A stretch of 64,000 nucleotides of DNA from Aristolochia californica. Lineage: Eukaryota; Streptophyta; Magnoliopsida; Piperales; Aristolochiaceae. The notes beneath the pieces are model-generated. The model was given only the letters and a program-made list of their open reading frames with translations, did not search any database and was not told the DNA's origin. Every line of letters starts with the position of its first letter. The first letter of the stretch is position 1. The translations under genes and the position numbers were made by a program. Of the stretch, positions 1-10,360 are shown in pieces. The stretch is from assembly GCA_029961685.1 (NCBI GenBank), contig JARWKL010000006.1, positions 2,604,001-2,668,000 of the forward strand. The letters run 5' to 3'.

Positions 1-257
1 CTATAATTGGACTGATCCGAACCCGCTTAGTCTGATTGAAGAACCCTATGGGCACCTATCTCTGCAGATATCGGAATTTTGGATGCTGGGTTTCGAAGTC
101 CTTGTTCTGTTCTGAGAATAGTTTCTGTTCGCTTGACATACTTTTGTCGAGTGCATTTCCTCTCTGCATTCAGTTCAGTAAGAAGTCATCTCTCGTAACA
201 AATATCTTGCCAGAAGCTCGCTTCTCCTTTAGAAGATCGACCTCCACACAGGCGACC
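1..257 (-). pseudogene. Fusion copy A, C-terminal half of DUF4283/CCHC exon
   Basis: Read on the minus strand, this matches copy B from the end of the DUF4283 domain (RVCVE region), through the zinc knuckle, into the linker (the VRI-x-PII stretch near position 1). The first knuckle Cys is replaced by a stop codon, while the second Cys, the His and the last Cys remain, so this is a pseudogene. The other half of the same exon lies at 5142-5555 on the same strand. A Copia element separates the halves, and about 25-30 bp of the original exon is missing or scrambled at the break. The rest of the linker and any kinase exon would lie left of the window. The assignment rests on direct nucleotide similarity to 6900-7180. 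Confidence 0.8.
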
Positions 258-578
258 TGTAAGCAGAATTTCTAAATATATCTTGAATTTCAGAAAAGCG
301 AAAGCAAAGCCCAAGAATACATACCTTCAGCTATGGTGGTCAATTCCGGGAATTTCAAGAAACTTGTCTAGTCTATTGAAGTGTAATTGAAGGAGAACAT
401 AAAGTTTTTTCTAGATAAGAGATCCACATGAAAATTAATGTACAAATTCTCAAAACATCTTTTCCATCAAACACATGAGAAGTTGTAATTGATGAACAAT
501 TACAAATGTCACAGTGTCCCTACATCTAAGGAAAAAACCGCCTCCTAATAATGGGTCAAATTAAGAAAGTGTCTAACA
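258..578 (-). repeat. Left (3') LTR region of the Copia element in copy A
   Basis: About 400-578 is clearly similar to about 4960-5136. Both end in the same + strand motif GTGTCTAACA, which is the TGTTAGACAC start of an LTR on the minus strand. The stretch 258-400 lies between the broken exon and this similarity. It may be the rest of the LTR, but its counterpart at the right end is not clear because gag coding sequence reaches to about 4925. The outer limit is therefore tentative. Confidence 0.55.
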
Positions 579-939
579 TTATCCTTCTTAACCCTTCAGT
601 ATTTAATATATACCATTTAATATTGATACATCCTCAAATTTTTTCTTTAGATATAATTGAAATTTTTTCTATACCTTAACAAAAAAATTTAAATTGCATG
701 AATCATGATGGTCGTTTAGAACAAGTATTACCTTCCACATATCACAATGTAACTTTCTCATTTGGATGACAACCATATGTGATACATATATTTATGAATG
801 AACTTCCAAATGCTCATTTAGGATTATCGAAATTTAAATATACATTGTTAATTTCTAAACTTCATGTATACAACTAAATAAGAGAAGACAAATATAAAAT
901 TAATGGAGTTTTTTAATTGATAAAATGCGATACAAACAT

Positions 940-2480
940 AAGGGTATCTCAATCACATAAAAAACTATATAGTAGAATCGAGTCTCATATGTTTAAATGC
1001 CCCTTATAAGTGATATACATTTTGTCAACAATCAACAATCATCAATCCAATGCTGATGTGTTCCACAAACCACTTTGTTTGTATTGACATGTTATTGAAT
1101 AGTTAGATATTTAATGTCTTGACTTTCGCTCTTATTGTTCATGACCAAAAATATTGTAGCGGAATTATCACAATAAATCCTCAATGATTTGGAAATTGTG
1201 TCAACAATTTCAAGCCAAAAATAAAACTCCTCAACCATATAGCTTGTGATGTTGGTTCAAAATATGATAAAAACTCTTGTTCTGTGGTAGAAGTAGCAAT
1301 CAAAGATTGTTTTGCACTTCTCCAAGAAATGACCCACCCCTCCAGCTAATAAGAAGACATATTTTGATGTCGCCTTTCTCAAGAACAAAACCATAGTCAG
1401 AATATCCAATCACTTTCAGATGATCAAATCACCTACATGTAAGCTTGGAGTCATTAGTTCCCCTGAAGGTATCACATGATTTTTTTTCCAGCTCTCCAAT
1501 GGTCCAATCCTCGGTTACTTTGATATTTGCTCAATATTCGAACTGCATATGTTATGTCAAGTCTTGTGCAAACCTGAGCATACATTAAACTCCCAACCAT
1601 GGAAGTATAAAGAATGTTTTTCATTTGTTCCCTCTCCAAATCATTTATAGGGCTTGTTCCAAACTGAGTTTGTCACCTTGGACAATAGGTGCAACGTTCG
1701 ATGAACAATTCTTTATATGAAATCTCTTTAGAACTTTATTGATATAGGTATCTTAAAACTATCCTAATATCCCTCGGGGTCTGTCTCTTTATCCTTATAT
1801 CTATGACGTAAGAAACTTTGCCCATATCTTTCATATCAAATTGCATTGAGAGAAATCACTTAACCCCATGAAGTAAGCCTAAATTACTTGAAGCAAGTAA
1901 AATATCATCTACATATACAACTAAGAAAATAATTTTTCTCCCACTAATCTTATGGTGTATATACATTGATCCATGTTATTCTCCATAAAACCAAATAAAA
2001 AAATAACATTATGAAATTTTAGATACCATTGATGGGAGACTTGTTTTAGCCCATATATAGATTTCTTAAACATATAAACCAAGTGATCATTCTCCTCTAA
2101 AATGAACCCATCTGGTTGTTTCATTTAAACCTCTTCCTTTAGGTCTCCATTGAAGAATATCATTTTCACATCCATTCGATGTAGCTTTATATCAAAATGA
2201 ACTACCAATGCCATGATGATATGAAATAAATTTTTCTTTGAAACAAGAGAGAAAGTATCATGATAATCAATTTCTTCCTATTGAGTGAATCATTTGGCTA
2301 CAAGTTTTTCTTTATATTTTTCAATATTGTCTATAGAGTTTTTTTGGTTTTAAAAACCTACTTACAGCCAATGGCCTTCCCCCTTTAGGCAATTCAACAA
2401 GATCTAAGACTTGGTTATTAGCCATCGAATCCAACTCATCCTACATGACATCATACCATAATGTGGATTTATTTTCACTC
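940..2480 (-). pseudogene. Copia reverse transcriptase and RNase H remnant
   Basis: The longest open piece (1921-2124) carries the Copia RT signature KSIYGLKQ followed by SHQWY, typical of the RVT_2 domain. Downstream on the minus strand, RNase H residues are visible around 1150-1330 (the CDNSAT-type motif and the Glu-Ala-Glu-Tyr region), and the C-terminal LTK motif near 1030. Frames shift several times, so no protein is expected. Confidence 0.75.
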
Positions 2481-3016
2481 ATAGCTTGTGAAAAAGGAAT
2501 AGGATCTTCTTCAGCACCGATGTCCATGTTAAATTCTTGTAGGTACACAACATAATTTGAATAAATTGCAAGTTTCCTAATCCTTGAAGATCTTCTCAAT
2601 ATTACATTTTCAGGTTGAGAATACTGAATACCTGGATCTATAGGAATATCCTTATGATGATGTGGTTCTTCAACTATTAGTTGTTTATGAGTAATCGAAT
2701 CCTGAAGATTATCATGAACACAACCAATCTATGTGAAGATGTAGAAACAAGTTAATAACTGCTATGCTCCTCAAAAACTAAGTTTTAAGGTTAGCTATTC
2801 CCACTAATCTCATCATTCTTAAAGAACCTTTGCATTTTTAGATTCCACAATTCTTGTCGCACGAGATATATAATAAAATTTATATATTTTAGACTTTTCT
2901 GCATAGCCAATGAAATATCCACTGACTATTCTTGAGCCTAAGTTTGTCTCATGTGGATTATAGATTCTAACTTCAACTAGACAACCTCAAATATGTACAT
3001 GCATTAAACTAAGTTT

Positions 3017-4140
3017 TCAACCTTTCCATAACTCAAATGGCGTTTTGTGAACCGCCTTGGTTGGAATCCTATTTAGTACATATGATGCAATTTTTAGAGC
3101 TTCACTCCGCAATGGGAGATTGAAGTTACTAATCATACTCCTCACCATGTCTATTAATGTTCGATTTCTCCTTTCAACCACACCATTTTGAGATGGTGAA
3201 CATGACATTGTGTATTGTGTCACAATACCTTGTTCCCATAGAAAACTTACAAATGAACCTAACAATTATCCTTTTTAGTTTACCTGCCATAATATTCACC
3301 ACCTCTATATGACTTCACGTTCTAAATTTGTTTGCCCAATTGTTTCTCTACTTCTGCTTTGTAGACCTTAAAAGCATCTAGTGTTTCACTTTTATCATAA
3401 ATCAAATAAAGATACATATATCATGTATAGTCATCAATAAAGATAATGAAATATTCCTGACCATTAAAATATGTATCATAAGGACATAAAACATCAATGT
3501 GTATTATCTCTAAAACATCAAAAACACTCTTGGCACCTTTCTTGTACTTATTAATTTGCTTTCCTTTTATACAATCCACACAAGTACCTTAATCAGTAAA
3601 GTCAAGAGCCTCAAGGACTCCATCATTACTAATTTCTTATTCTATCAATTGAGATATGACCTAATATCTTATGCCACAACATGAGGGATTTTTCATTTAT
3701 AATACCAATCTTAATGCCAACATTACTACCATACACAGTTGTATGACTAAAATCAAGTGTAAAATTCAAAAGAAGTTTAAATAACCCTTCATCCAAAATA
3801 CCATTACCAACAAGAACATTGTCTTTATATAAATGAAGGGAATTACCAACGAAACGGAAACTAAAACCACAAAGTAAATGTCTTGAAACTAAAATAAGGT
3901 TTCTTGAAAAAGATAGAGCATAAAAAGTCATTTTAATGTCTAAAACAAAACCAGAACTAAGGAGAAGTCTATAGGTTCCAACCGCCTCAACATGTGAACG
4001 CATCTTGTTTCTGGAATAAATGGAACATTCACTTTTCGTCGATTTTCATTAGTTTAAGAAGCCTTGCAAGGTGTAGGCAACATAGATTGTAGTACCAGAA
4101 TCAATCCACCAAGTTTTATAACAAACTAGAACCATATTAG
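3017..4140 (-). pseudogene. Copia protease, pre-integrase and integrase remnant
   Basis: A WWIDSGTT protease motif can be read near 4090-4110. The open piece 3629-4003 ends in a WHKILGHIS pre-integrase motif (HxxxGH type). The open piece 3017-3265 holds the end of the integrase core: SPSQNGVVERRNRT with the catalytic Glu, then a NRIPT stretch and a TPFELW motif. The part between them (3266-3628) is broken. This is a non-functional remnant of the element inserted in copy A. Confidence 0.75.
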
Positions 4141-4149
4141 ATTTAAAAC

Positions 4150-4930
4150 ACATTAAAGAGATGAGATTATCTTTTTTTTAAGGCAAAACTTGAATTTGGG
4201 ACAAGTCTTCTTTATATGTCCTTTCTTTTTGCAAAAGAAACATTTGTCATTGCTTTTATTAACTTGATTAAGAGGCGCTTTTCTCTTCCCTTTATGAAAT
4301 GGTTTATCGCCATGAGTCATCAAATGTATACTTTCAAGCCTCTCCTGATTCATCATCACTTCCTCTTGTACACACATGGTTAGAAGTTCATTGATTGACT
4401 ATTACTCTTTATCTGTGTTGTAAGATATCTTGAATGGTCCATATTAAGACGGGAACAAGTAAAGGATGAAGTGAACCAGAAATTACTAAAACATCTCAAT
4501 CTTTAACGATTTTAGTCTAGCAGTTATGCCCCACATCTGTATGATGTGCTCATGCACACCTTTGGTGCCATGAACACATTTTTGTCAACAGGGTTCTCGC
4601 TAATGCCTTGCAGAAGTCTCAAACTGATCTTGAATAGTTTGGAGATATTCTTTCTCTTTGGCACAATTAGGGATTGATCTATAGATACTTTTCCCAATGT
4701 GAGACTTGATAAACATCAAACTCAAGTGATTGGATCGATCCTATAGATTATATGATGTTTTCTTAACTTGGGTGTTTGATTCCGTGGGCCTTGGAGGTTC
4801 ATCCACTTGAAGTGCCAAATCAAGGTCCAACACCCTGATGCAAGGAGGATTTTCTCTTTCCAATCAAATGGTATTATTACCATTCATAGGAACAATCTTG
4901 GAGGAATCAAATTTTGGAACAAATAAAGTT
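4150..4930 (-). pseudogene. Copia gag remnant with CCHC knuckle
   Basis: The piece 4153-4377 contains CFFCKKKGHIKKTC, a CX2CX4HX4C nucleic-acid-binding knuckle, preceded by a CVQEEE-like stretch typical of Copia gag. Further upstream, broken frames can be read as a VPKFD start near 4925, a DLDLAL stretch near 4830 and an SNHLSLMFIK stretch near 4710, all familiar in Copia gag proteins. Stops and frameshifts separate the pieces. Confidence 0.7.
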
Positions 4931-4959
4931 TGAACAACTGCAAAATAAACAACAATGCT

Positions 4960-5136
4960 AGACCAAAGATCTACTTTTCATTCACCTTGAAAACTTCACA
5001 AACAACTTCTCAAAACCTCATTCCAATCAAAAGAGGAGAAACTGTAACTGATGGAAAATTATAATTGTCCCACTATCCCTACACTAAGGAAAAAATCACC
5101 TACTAATGATGGGTCAAATTAAGAACGTGTCTAACA
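4960..5136 (-). repeat. Right (5') LTR of the Copia element in copy A
   Basis: This is similar to 400-578 with many substitutions and small indels, and shares the terminal + strand motif GTGTCTAACA ending at 5136. The five bases after it (CGTTC, 5137-5141) belong to the target exon. The matching duplication on the left is not preserved: GGCGACC is found where the intact exon has GGCGACGTTC. No clear primer-binding site is visible next to this LTR. Confidence 0.6.
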
Positions 5137-5141
5137 CGTTC

Positions 5142-5555
5142 AAGTTAGACTCCTAGTAGGACCATCCATTGCAAAGTCCTTCCCTGCCAAAGAAGCTATG
5201 GGAAACAAAGCTCTTCCTAGAAAAAGGCCACGGGAAGGGAGGGGAGATAAACCCAAATTGCAATAGAAGAAGGTTCCCTGTTGGACGGAATGATTGTCAG
5301 GAACCACTTGAAGACTCGCATCAGGTGGCCTTTGATGAACCATCGCCCTCTTGTCCAAACATGGAGCATGTCGGCTTTGTTGTCAATTCTAATGAAAACA
5401 TGACGATGATCCAGTAATGTAATTGGCCAGTGGCCTTCGAGTTTCCTTTTCAGTACTGACCCAATCTTTGATTTGCAATAAGCTAGGCCTCCATCCAGGA
5501 AATATACCGACCATACAAAATTTGAATTTCTAGGCATTGGAATCTATTTGAAGTG
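5142..5555 (-). pseudogene. Fusion copy A, N-terminal half of DUF4283 domain
   Basis: Minus-strand open frames here match the DUF4283 domain of copies B and C. Visible stretches include ITLLDHRHVFIR, MLHVWTRGRWFI, RVFKW, the EPSS stretch, IW, LPSLPVAFF and the AGK-x-FAMD stretch. A frameshift near 5220 splits the match into two frames. The N-terminal extension (MNF-x-DRISNQ) seen in copies B, C and E is not recognisable to the right of 5555. This piece and 1-257 make up one exon cut by the Copia element. Confidence 0.8.
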
Positions 5556-6150
5556 CTGAAAGAAAATTGTGAGCTTCCCATTTCATCGAGCACCATGAAA
5601 ACCCTCCATGTCAGTTTGCCTTTTTTCTCCCATTTTTTTTTCATGTAATTAAAATATATTTTAAAAATTTTAATTTATGGTTTTAAAAATCTTGCATATT
5701 TCATTTCATTATCTTCACTTTAATATAATAAAAATATAAAATCTGATTATTAATTATTTAAATTTTTTATTGTAATTAAAACCTTATTATCTTTTTAAGA
5801 TATTATTTAATTTAATACAATATTTTGTAAAAAATAATTTATTTTTAAAAGACCGCCCAATGGTAGGTGCATACGAGCATTCTCCTCTGTGCGCAGTCGC
5901 TTCGGTATACATCTTCTTGTTTTCCACAAGTGGTTCTAATTTTCTTTTTGTGCGAAGGTCAATGGAACTCCAAAATTGATTCATTGTTGAAACTTGAAAG
6001 AGAATAAAAATTATTTGATTGGTCGATCGAGACAGGATTTGACGTGGGTTAATCTCACTGAGGAAACTTCTGTTCTAAACGATCGAAAGACTTGCGTGTC
6101 GGCTTAAGCTGCTGTTTGGACATAAGTTCGTCTTCCACCTGCAGAGGTAT
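5556..6150. other. AT-rich intergenic stretch
   Basis: No gene is supported apart from the short linker fragment at 5850-5935, listed separately. The part 5640-5830 is strongly AT-rich. The part 5990-6198 is more balanced and must contain the 5' leader and proximal promoter of fusion copy B. No clear TATA box stands out. Confidence 0.5.
5850..5935 (-). pseudogene. Stray fragment of fusion-gene linker
   Basis: The minus strand encodes MYTEATAHRGECSYAPTI. This matches the linker between knuckle and kinase in copy E (MYTEATARRGECSY) and the EATAQRGECSYTPTI stretch of copy B. It lies upstream of copy A and outside it, so it comes from another copy or from a rearrangement. The same motif also occurs as a scrap near 23280 on the minus strand. 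Confidence 0.65.
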
Positions 6151-6176
6151 CGGTCGTCGGTCGTCGGTCGTCGGTC
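6151..6176. repeat. Short tandem repeat, 7-bp unit
   Basis: The unit CGGTCGT is repeated about 3.7 times in the 5' leader of fusion copy B, ending about 22 bp before its ATG. Confidence 0.8.
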
Positions 6177-6198
6177 TGCGAAACAGAGTAGGAGAGAG

Positions 6199-8675
6199 AT
6201 GAACTTTTCCGACCGGATCTCTAATCAGACCACCATATACTACTCGCAGGGAAGATATAATCGTCAGCTGTCTGGGAAACTTTCTTCTCCTAATGTCCGC
6301 TCCCCAAAGAAGCTAAAGAAGGGCAAGGAGTCCACAAAAGAATGGGTGGCTCGCACCTTCTCGTCTGAATCTCTCTGTGCAAAAAGAAATTCTAGTTCTA
6401 CTTTCACGAATCTTAAACCTTCTGTTCCTATTGTCCATGATCAAGCAAATGCCTCTAAGGATGGTAAGCCTGCGATTTTCTTTCAGCAGTCACTCGTAGA
6501 TTCCATTAATGACGAAAAGTTCAAATTTGCTTTGGTCGGGAAGTTCCTCCGATGGAGGCCAAGCTTGTCTCAAATCAGAGATTGGGTCTCCACAAAATGG
6601 AAACTCAAAGGCCAATGGTCGATTACATTACTGGATCATCGTCATGTTTTCATACGACTCGACAACGAATCCGACATGCTCCATGTTTGGGCAAGAAGTC
6701 GATGGTTCATCGGAAATTACACGATGAGAGTCTTCAAGTGGTTCCCAACGTTCATTCCCTCCAACGGGGAACCTTCTTCTGCTGCTATATGGGTTTCTCT
6801 CCCTTCCCTTCCCGTGGCCTTTTTCCAGGAAAAACTTCTATATCCCATAGCTTCTTTGGCAGGGAAGGTCTTTGCAATGGATGCTCCAACCAGAAATCTC
6901 TCTCGAACGAACGTCGCCAGAGTTTGTGTGGAGATCGAACTTCTAAAGGAGCATCCTAGGCAGGTTTGGGTTGGGGTTGGAGAAGGAGGCTTTTGGCAAG
7001 ATATTTGCTACGAAAGATTGCCTTCTTACTGCACTGATTGCAGAGAACAAGGGCACTCGACTCAAGGATGTCAAGCCAACGGAAGCGATTCAAGGAGCAC
7101 AGCGAAAAAGTCTAAGCCCAAAATGAAAAATCTAAATTACAGCAGAGCAAGCGGTAAACAGGTTCGAATCTGTCCAATTATAGAAGATGATGCAGGAGGT
7201 AGACATTCTATGCGACTGGGTTCGTCTCAATCATCATTGTGGAAAGATAAAGACAAGGAAATTGATGAAAGTTTGTCGGTCTATTCATCTAGAGGATACT
7301 CTTCCGAGGATACAGACAACAAGCCTAAAGAAGCGACTGCTCAAAGAGGAGAATGCTCCTATACACCTACAATTGAGCAGAATTTATCCGCTGAGGACTC
7401 AAATGGAATGGCCAATCTAGAAATAGATGCCTCAGGAAAATCAGGTTTCTCGGAAACAGCCGCTGAGAGTGTAGTTTCAGATACAGAAGCCCCTAAGGCG
7501 GAGTTTGGCTGTCACTCTGAAGAAAACAGAGAAAGCGTTTGGCAGATCGTACAGAAATCTCTTCCAATAAGGTAAGCTGAAAATCGCCTTCATCTAAATG
7601 CCTTCGTCAACAATGTCTGAATTGATGTTATAAAGAACTTAACATATACTCTTCTGTTTCGGAGATAAAACTATATACTAGGCAATTGAGAATCAGTTTA
7701 ATTTACAATCTCTGCGATATGTGCCTCAATCCTAAAATGTTTTTGTACAGACCGAAAGGGCTAAATTTCTTGTGGAGGAGCAAACAGAAAGACTTTATGC
7801 CCCAAGCCTCAAGGCCTTCTCATCTGGAGAAATTCAAGTATTCGGAGATAAAGAAAATGACTAATTCTTTTCGAGATAGAGTAGGGAAGGAAGGTTTTAG
7901 CTCAGTGTTCAAAGGGCAGCTCCCAGATGGCCAGAAGGTTGCTGTGAGGGTGACACACGCCGAGCAAGCATTCTTGAAGGAGATACAAGTCTTGAACAAT
8001 ACTTCCCATGTTAATATCATCAGACTCTTGGGTTTCTGCTGGGAGGGAACCAACAGAATTCTCGTCTACGAATTCATGCCCAACAGTTCTCTTGCCGAAA
8101 CCACAAAGGAGTCATGCTCGACAAATGCAAAACGGAGCAAACAATACTGCAAAATTGCAATTGGTATAGCTCGAGGACTGAATCATCTGCATCATGAATT
8201 TGATCCACCTATTCTGCATCTCCACATAAATCCATCAGCTATTCTTTTAGACAAGGATTTCTGTCCGAAACTCACAGGCCTCGGGCTAGCCCACATTTCT
8301 TCTGATTCAGATCCGAAAGTCAGTGGCACTGTTGGTTACAATCCGCCGGAGTTCTATCAGCAATGGAAAGTCTCGAGGGAAGCAGACGTTTATAGCTACG
8401 GAATCACGGTGCTTGAAATGGTTCTAGAAACTGGGGGAAAAAATCCTCACTGGGTTCGCAGAAGAGTGATAGAAGAGGGAGGTATCGAAAGCTTTGCAAG
8501 AGAAGAAACGCAGAGGAAAATGGTTATAGTGGGTATGTGGTGCACTCAACATGATCCGGCTCGTCGCCCTTCATTTAGTAGGGTGATTGATATGTTGGAA
8601 GGAAGCGTTGATGACCTTTCCCTCCCTCCGAGTTGGTCTTCTTCCACGGTGGAAGATATGGAGACTGCAAATTAA
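6199..8675 (+). CDS. Fusion copy B: DUF4283-CCHC protein joined to a pseudokinase
   Basis: Gene model: exon 1 6199-7571, intron 7572-7750 (GTAAGC...GTACAG), exon 2 7751-8675, 765 aa. The split codon AG|A keeps the frame. The start is the ATG of MNFSDRISNQ, shared with copies C and E. Residues 1-100 are a basic, Ser-rich leader. Residues ~105-250 are a DUF4283 domain (the WRPSL stretch, DHRHVFIRLDNE, RVFKWFP, AAIWVSLPSLPVAFF). C278, C281, H286 and C291 form a CX2CX4HX4C knuckle. An acidic or Ser-rich linker follows. Residues ~490-745 resemble LRK10L-type receptor-like kinases, but without signal peptide, ectodomain or membrane segment. The catalytic residues are lost: VAVK is VAVR (R524), the HxD loop is HLHINPSA (616, 618 and 621 changed) and DFG is GLG (634-636). 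Inference: a cytosolic or nuclear nucleic-acid-binding pseudokinase. The splice model rests on its match with copies C and E. Confidence 0.8.
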
Positions 8676-8998
8676 TACAGTTCTGTAGATTTGTTAAGGA
8701 TTTCTAAATTAAGACTAGTTGTCTTAGCCTTTAGGATTACTTTGTTAAGTTAATCTGTTTTGCACGTTGGATCGTGCCTTTTGTGTCATTCGGCGACCCC
8801 TCGTCCCGTAGCTGAAGAAAGAGTACCTCGTCCTTCTTGCGCCGCAGCCGTAGAAGGAGAAGGAGAGAGTGAGACCTCTCCAATGTCGATAATTTCGGGA
8901 AGAAACAGAGACAGAGCCGACAAAAATTTCGGAACTCATCGCTGCCGTTGCAGCCGGGAGAAATCCCGAAATCAGAGTCGCCGCCGCAGACCTTCCTC

Positions 8999-9027
8999 GC
9001 CGTTGCCGTTGCCGTTGCCGTTGCCGT
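8999..9027. repeat. (GCCGTT)n microsatellite
   Basis: About 4.8 copies of the hexamer GCCGTT, followed by imperfect GCCGTC/GGTACC variants up to about 9050. Confidence 0.9.
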
Positions 9028-9179
9028 CCGCCGTCGGTACCGTCGGTATCTGGTATTTGATTGTCTCGCTAAATTTTTCAGCAGAAATGTTTTTCGTTTC
9101 GTTAGCCGCAGAAATGTTTTCTATTACGCTCTGGTCCGAAGAGAAAGGGCGAAGACGCGAATTAAATGAGCGATTTAAT

Positions 9180-9375
9180 CCGAGTCAAAATAGTTGTGCC
9201 GAGCCATACCAGTTTAGCCGCGCAGTAACACTGAGCCGAGCCAAAACTATTGAGTCGAGTCCAAACTAATTGATCCGAGCTGAAATACTTATCAGAGCCA
9301 AAACCAATTGAGCCGAACCAAAACCAACTGAACCGCGTCGAGCCTAAACACTGAGCCGAGCCATGCCAGTTTTTA
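9180..9375. repeat. GAGCCGAGCC-rich degenerate repeat block
   Basis: Short degenerate repeats built on GAGCCGAGCCAAAAC and variants. The longer motif CCGAGCCAT-x-CCAGTTT occurs near both ends (about 9200 and 9355). The composition recalls the GAGC-rich subterminal repeats of the hAT element at 14062-19295, but no terminal inverted repeat or target duplication could be found here. Confidence 0.6.
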
Positions 9376-9424
9376 ATTCCAAGCTTTAGAAAATTTATGG
9401 TTTCCGAAAATTTTATACAGCCAG

Positions 9425-9901
9425 CCATTCCACACTTTGATGATCACTATGACCATTAGAGCATGCTCATGGAAAATTTTTTGCGGTCCAAAGAATAATG
9501 GACGGTTGTTGTTTCTGGAGTAGTAGAACCAGCAGTAAAAGTTGTGTTTACAGATCTACACAAAAGACAGAGCTTGAAGGGTTGAAGCTAAAGGATCTTA
9601 AAGCAAATAACTATTTATTCCAAGTTGTTGATCGATCAATCTTGGAAACTATTCTTTGCAAAGACACAATTAAATATATTTGGGATTCCATGAAGAAGAA
9701 GTACCAAAGTACATCAAGGGCTAAGAGGCAACAACTTCAAGCACTTCGTTCGGAGTTCGAAATACTTCAAATGAAATCAGAAGAATCAATTAAAGACTAT
9801 TTTTCGAGAACGATGGAAATCGTTAACAAGATGCGGATCCATGATGACAAGACAAAGGATGTTTTTATTGTTGAGAAAATTCTTCGATCCTTGACACCAA
9901 A
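9425..9901 (+). pseudogene. Truncated Copia gag (UBN2-type)
   Basis: A gag start can be read near 9430-9490 (HFDDHYDH followed by SMLMENFLRSKE) with an in-frame stop and a frameshift. The open frame 9498-9956 then carries LKDLKANNYLFQ, ILETI, the WDSMKKKYQ stretch, LRSEFEILQMK and VEKILRSLTPKFE, all typical of plant Copia gag. The gag match stops exactly at 9901, where the left arm of the inverted repeat begins. The reading frame beyond that point is the antisense of fusion copy C's first codons. No LTR or pol was found next to it. Confidence 0.8.
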
Positions 9902-10237
9902 ATTTGAGATCCGGTCGGTAAAGTTCATCCTTTGGAGTCTGTACCGCTTCACATAAGGAGATTAATCGGGTTGAGGAAGAAGAAGAAATTTATGGGGGCG
10001 TCTTTCAACCTTTCTATCATTAATTGACACCCGAAGTTTCTTCCATGCTTCCCCACATTAATTGACACCCGAAGTTTCTTCCATGCTTCCCCTCAAATTG
10101 AACCCAGCTTTCATCATCTCTTTTGACATTTTACAATATAGGTTCCAGATAGCACGAAAATTCATTGCTATCTCGAGTTCATGGATAAGCTGCTTGGTCG
10201 TTGTCGTCAACTCTACCTACAGGCTACAGCATTAGGA
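9902..10237 (-). repeat. Left arm of 336-bp inverted repeat
   Basis: This is the reverse complement of 10361-10696. I compared the arms by eye and found one mismatch, near 9955 (CACATAAGG against the expected CACAGAAGG). Read on the minus strand, it holds the 5' leader, the ATG and the first nine codons of fusion copy C, with no gene body behind it. At its outer end it abuts the truncated Copia gag. Confidence 0.92.
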
Positions 10238-10360
10238 ATAGTCTTTAAAGTGCAACAAAATGCTTGTTGTTTATTTTTATAATATATTCATATTAAATAT
10301 TAATCTTTATACTAGAAATAAGAAACTTTAATGTATTCATATTCTTACTATTACATCATA
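10238..10360. promoter_or_regulatory. Spacer of the inverted repeat, ancestral promoter segment in inverted orientation
   Basis: The reverse complement of this 123-bp AT-rich spacer is nearly the same as 35724-35846, the segment directly upstream of the corresponding leader in copy E. So in copy C the spacer is in natural order with the left (minus-strand) arm and is inverted relative to the gene. Any promoter elements in it would point away from copy C unless they work in both directions. Confidence 0.7.

Larger units (their letters stand above)
579..4960 (-). mobile_element. Degenerate Ty1-Copia element, internal region
   Basis: This is a Copia element in minus orientation with domains in the order gag, protease, integrase, reverse transcriptase, RNase H, reading from about 4930 down to about 940. 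It is inserted into the first exon of fusion copy A. All reading frames are broken by stops and frameshifts, so it cannot be autonomous. The stretch 579-940 between the RNase H remnant and the left LTR holds nothing recognisable and is AT-rich. The LTRs are diverged from each other, which points to an old insertion. Confidence 0.8.
8676..9424. other. Intergenic region with GC-rich simple repeats
   Basis: This covers the 3' side of copy B and a GC-rich block. Open frames at 8760-9269 (+) and 9162-9428 (-) exist, but they are built from Arg/Ser/Pro-rich low-complexity sequence and the GAGCCGAGCC repeat block, and I do not consider them genes. Two repeat arrays within it are listed separately. 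Confidence 0.5.

Noticed and set aside
4839..5136. Right LTR of the copy A Copia element starting at TGCAAGGAGG (4839)
   Set aside because: Gag coding text continues to about 4925, so an LTR border at 4839 would overlap gag. The similarity to the left LTR is convincing only from about 4960.
8760..9269. 169-codon open frame upstream of the Copia gag
   Set aside because: Made of simple-repeat translation (Arg/Ser/Pro/Leu runs from GCCGTT and GAGCC repeats). No homologous frame elsewhere in the window.
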